Shown here in pieces: positions 62,280 to 64,000 of a stretch of 64,000 nt of DNA (the stretch's first letter is position 1; each line of letters starts with the position of its first letter). The notes under the pieces were generated by a model that made no database searches, had not been told where the DNA came from, and saw nothing but the letters and a program-made list of their open reading frames with translations. This stretch comes from Serratia fonticola. GTDB lineage: Bacteria > Pseudomonadota > Gammaproteobacteria > Enterobacterales > Enterobacteriaceae. A program made the position numbers and the translations under genes. Where the stretch lies: contig NZ_VFMK01000002.1 in the NCBI RefSeq assembly GCF_006715025.1, positions 1 through 64,000 of the forward strand, read 5' to 3'.

Positions 62280-62490
62280 TTCCCGGTGAACCGGGTCGTC
62301 GCCTGCACTTCGCCGGGTGTCCACGCGGTGGCCACCAGGCTACGCGGAGCCAGGACGAGGCCAGTCTCCGTCCCGTTGGGATAGCAAGCGATGCCTGAAG
62401 GGCGACGTGAGCAGCTGCCGTACCGGCAGCGCCACTTTCACTGGCCGTCATGGACGGCCGCTAAGGAAAGCCGGTAAACCGGCTTCTTCC
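62280..62490. other. Dense hairpin cluster, no gene
   Basis: At least four stem-loops occur one after another: CCCGGT-ACCGGG (about 62283-62298), GCTGCCG-CGGCAGC (62414-62430), GGCCGTC-GACGGCC (62443-62459) and AAGCCGGT-ACCGGCTT (62468-62485). In single-stranded form this leading-region stretch would be heavily folded. A single-strand initiation site or ssDNA promoter (ssi or Frpo type) is possible but unproven. Confidence 0.55.
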
Positions 62491-62546
62491 GGTACCCACT
62501 TTACCCCCGTTGTCAGCGGTGTTCACTTTTGCTGTGACTGACGCTG

Positions 62547-62740
62547 CCCTGTTCCGGTCCATAAACAAGGGGCGGCTGAAGCCTGATGCCTGCACCCGTT
62601 CGCACTCCCTCCCGCTGGTCAGTCGCTTGCGCTGCGGCTTTGTCATCCCCCTTGTTTCCGTCCCCGGTGGAACAGGGCGGTCATGTGTCACAGCAACGTG
62701 CTCCCCGCCTTCCGGAAACGGAAAAGGGAGGACACCAGAA
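62547..62740 (+). repeat. Conserved upstream element copy 3 with nested inverted repeat
   Basis: Copy 3 shares CGTTCGCACTCCCTCCCGC, GGTCAGTCGCTTGCGCTGCG and AGGACACCAGA with the other two. Two nested inverted repeats surround its core: CCCTGTTCC (62547-62555) with GGAACAGGG (62669-62677), and AAACAAGGGG (62563-62572) with CCCCTTGTTT (62648-62657). It ends just before ardB. Confidence 0.75.
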
Positions 62741-62760
62741 AGAAGCCTAAGGGGGCCATC

Positions 62761-63264
62761 ATGACCACGACCACAGCGACCATTTCCCAGACTGAGCAGG
62801 TAACTCGTATTGAAATCACCCACCCACGCCAGCGCCAGGTGTTCGTGCCGCGCCTGTTCTCGACGCCGTTTGGCGAGCAACTGGTGCAGTCATTTCTGGA
62901 CAGACACAGCAACTACGACGGCGGCATGTGGCAATTCTGGGAAGTGCCGCGCGGGATTAGCGGCCACGTTGGCCCATATACAGACATCATCACTACCCGC
63001 CCGACCGGGTATATGACCCCGCCCGAGGGAACCTACCAGCTGAGCATTCCAGGTAGTTATTTTGATGAAGAAGTCTCCGCAGACGCTGCCGGGATCATTG
63101 CCACGCTGTTCGTACTTAACCAGTTGTGCTGGAAGACTTACGAGATGGGGGCGGAATACGCGCAGACCTGTCAGAACCTGGCTGACCGCCAGGATGCCCT
63201 GAAAGACTACGTGAGCATTATTGGGCATCCGGAACGCAGCAAAATTTTCCGCGCCATTGACTGA
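62761..63264 (+). CDS. ardB: ArdB/KlcA-family antirestriction protein
   Basis: The ATG at 62761 has AAGGGGG upstream and gives 167 residues. The family features are present: VPRLFSTPFGEQLVQSFLD, SNYDGGMWQFWEV, and SADAAGIIATLFVLNQLCW. ArdB/KlcA proteins inhibit type I restriction after plasmid entry without mimicking DNA as ArdA does. It directly follows CUP-like copy 3, in keeping with early expression in the recipient. Confidence 0.9.
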   Translation: MTTTTATISQTEQVTRIEITHPRQRQVFVPRLFSTPFGEQLVQSFLDRHSNYDGGMWQFWEVPRGISGHVGPYTDIITTRPTGYMTPPEGTYQLSIPGSYFDEEVSADAAGIIATLFVLNQLCWKTYEMGAEYAQTCQNLADRQDALKDYVSIIGHPERSKIFRAID

Positions 63265-63315
63265 CACCGCCAGGACCCGGGCAGGGTGCCCGGGTCCAAT
63301 AAGGAGAACGAGAAC

Positions 63316-63678
63316 ATGATTAACGCATCCGAAGTAATGGAAGGGCTGACGATTCTGGCCCGCTGGCTTGAAGACAATATCAACTGTGAATCAGAATTCT
63401 GTTTTGATGACCCGGAGATCGGGACGGATTTCGAAAAAATCCTGCCCTGCGTGGAAGCCGCGCTATCACTGATGGCCGCTACGTTACCCAACGACGGGCA
63501 GGAACCCGGCAGTGAGATCCGGATTCGTGCTCAGGGGGAAGCCAACAGCTATGTACTGCTAAAAGAAAATACCTGGTTTGCTCAGGTACTGATGAATGGC
63601 GAAATGACCACGACCCGACAGGAAGGTTGTTTACGGGCGATGGTCGCGGGGCTGAATAACGAGCGCGGAGCTGAATAA
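63316..63678 (+). CDS. Unknown leading-region protein
   Basis: The ATG at 63316 follows AAGGAGAACG. It encodes 120 residues: acidic first half with LARWLEDNINCESEFCFDDP, beta-rich second half (SYVLLKENTWFAQVLMNGEM). No family recognised. Follows ardB by about 50 bases, probably same transcript. Confidence 0.62.
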   Translation: MINASEVMEGLTILARWLEDNINCESEFCFDDPEIGTDFEKILPCVEAALSLMAATLPNDGQEPGSEIRIRAQGEANSYVLLKENTWFAQVLMNGEMTTTRQEGCLRAMVAGLNNERGAE

Positions 63679-63679
63679 G

Positions 63680-63964
63680 ATGGCAGATACGATAACGGGG
63701 ATCAGGGTGCTGGCTGCGATGGTCATTGAAAGAGACTGGCCGACTTTCAGGGAACCGGATAACGCTGACCGATCAGCTATGGCCGCAGAAACACTCTGCT
63801 ACTTCGCCCGCCAGACTGGGCTGGCCCGCAGCGATGAATCCGTAGACACCATCATGGTGGATCTAATCACCGATTTGATGCACCTGTGTGACAAGCTGGA
63901 CATCGATTTTTCTGGGGTGCTAACAGTTTCGGCTATGCACTATGACGATGAGTCTAAAGGCTGA
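63680..63964 (+). CDS. Unknown small leading-region protein
   Basis: This 94-residue acidic helical protein starts one base after the preceding stop. Features VDTIMVDLITDLMHLCDKLD, an amphipathic helix typical of small cytosolic adaptor proteins. No recognised domain. Part of the ardB cluster. Confidence 0.62.
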   Translation: MADTITGIRVLAAMVIERDWPTFREPDNADRSAMAAETLCYFARQTGLARSDESVDTIMVDLITDLMHLCDKLDIDFSGVLTVSAMHYDDESKG

Positions 63965-64000
63965 TCTGCGGCCCCTGCTGAAGCCCCCCGCGCATCGAGC

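Noticed and set aside
1..64000. Origin of transfer (oriT) with nikAB
   Set aside because: No relaxase gene or recognisable nic region is in the window; the leading-region genes suggest that oriT lies beyond the right edge, but this cannot be shown here.
1..64000. Insertion sequences or antibiotic resistance genes
   Set aside because: No transposase, terminal repeats of an IS element or known resistance gene was recognised.

Overview
The window is a 64-kb piece of a large conjugative plasmid of an enterobacterium (Enterobacterales; the genus cannot be fixed from the sequence). The evidence is an IncI1/R64-like type IVB (Dot/Icm-class) transfer system with a thin type IV pilus operon, an antisense-RNA/pseudoknot-controlled repA of the IncI/B/L/M type, a second iteron replicon, and an R1/F-style leading region with umuDC, parMR and an ArdB antirestriction gene. 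No tRNA, rRNA or intact insertion sequence was seen.

Layout. 1-21.3 kb, all leftward: 5' part of a trbA/dotM-like gene, an excA-position membrane protein, a StbDE toxin-antitoxin pair, then (in reverse of transcription) traY, X, W, U, T, R, Q, P, O, N, M, L, sog primase, K, J, I, H. traS and traV are not seen. 21.4-22.5 kb: an acyltransferase where R64 has its shufflon and rci. 22.5-33.4 kb, leftward: pilV to pilL, including a 27-residue membrane peptide gene between pilL and pilM. 33.4-36.5 kb: regulators (DUF2913/TraC-like, NusG-like TraB, XRE, LuxR-like) around a structured control region. 36.7-39.3 kb: RHH gene, antisense RNA, leader peptide, repA and its origin region. 39.3-44.5 kb, rightward: an orphan type VI secretion cargo island with VgrG, a VRR-NUC nuclease with hydrophobic tail, a DUF3396 immunity candidate and PAAR. 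44.5-50.1 kb: a tightly overlapping four-gene operon of unknown function, a 292-residue unknown protein, an Abi/HEPN protein and a RelB/DinJ-like RHH protein. 50.7-52.5 kb: a DUF3223 gene, a membrane protein and a ResD-like recombinase. 52.6-56.1 kb: ParA with an RHH partner, an array of eighteen 36-bp repeats and a Rep_3 initiator, forming a second replicon. 56.1-64 kb: umuDC under a perfect LexA box, parMRC, and a leading region in which three copies of a conserved upstream element, resembling the CUP elements of IncN plasmids, precede an N6-methylase-like gene, small unknown genes and ardB.

How it fits together. The tra and pil genes build the mating channel and the pilus used in liquid mating. 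The regulators at 33.7-36.4 kb probably govern entry into the leftward pil-tra transcript. Two replicons, two partition systems, a multimer resolvase and a toxin-antitoxin pair suggest the plasmid arose by cointegration. The leading-region genes probably help the incoming strand survive restriction and the SOS response.

The best candidates for undescribed biology are the 44.5-46.7 kb operon, the plasmid-borne T6SS effector island, the 36-bp repeat array, and the hairpin-rich leading region with its nested inverted repeat around one upstream element. Family names come from motif recognition without database searches.
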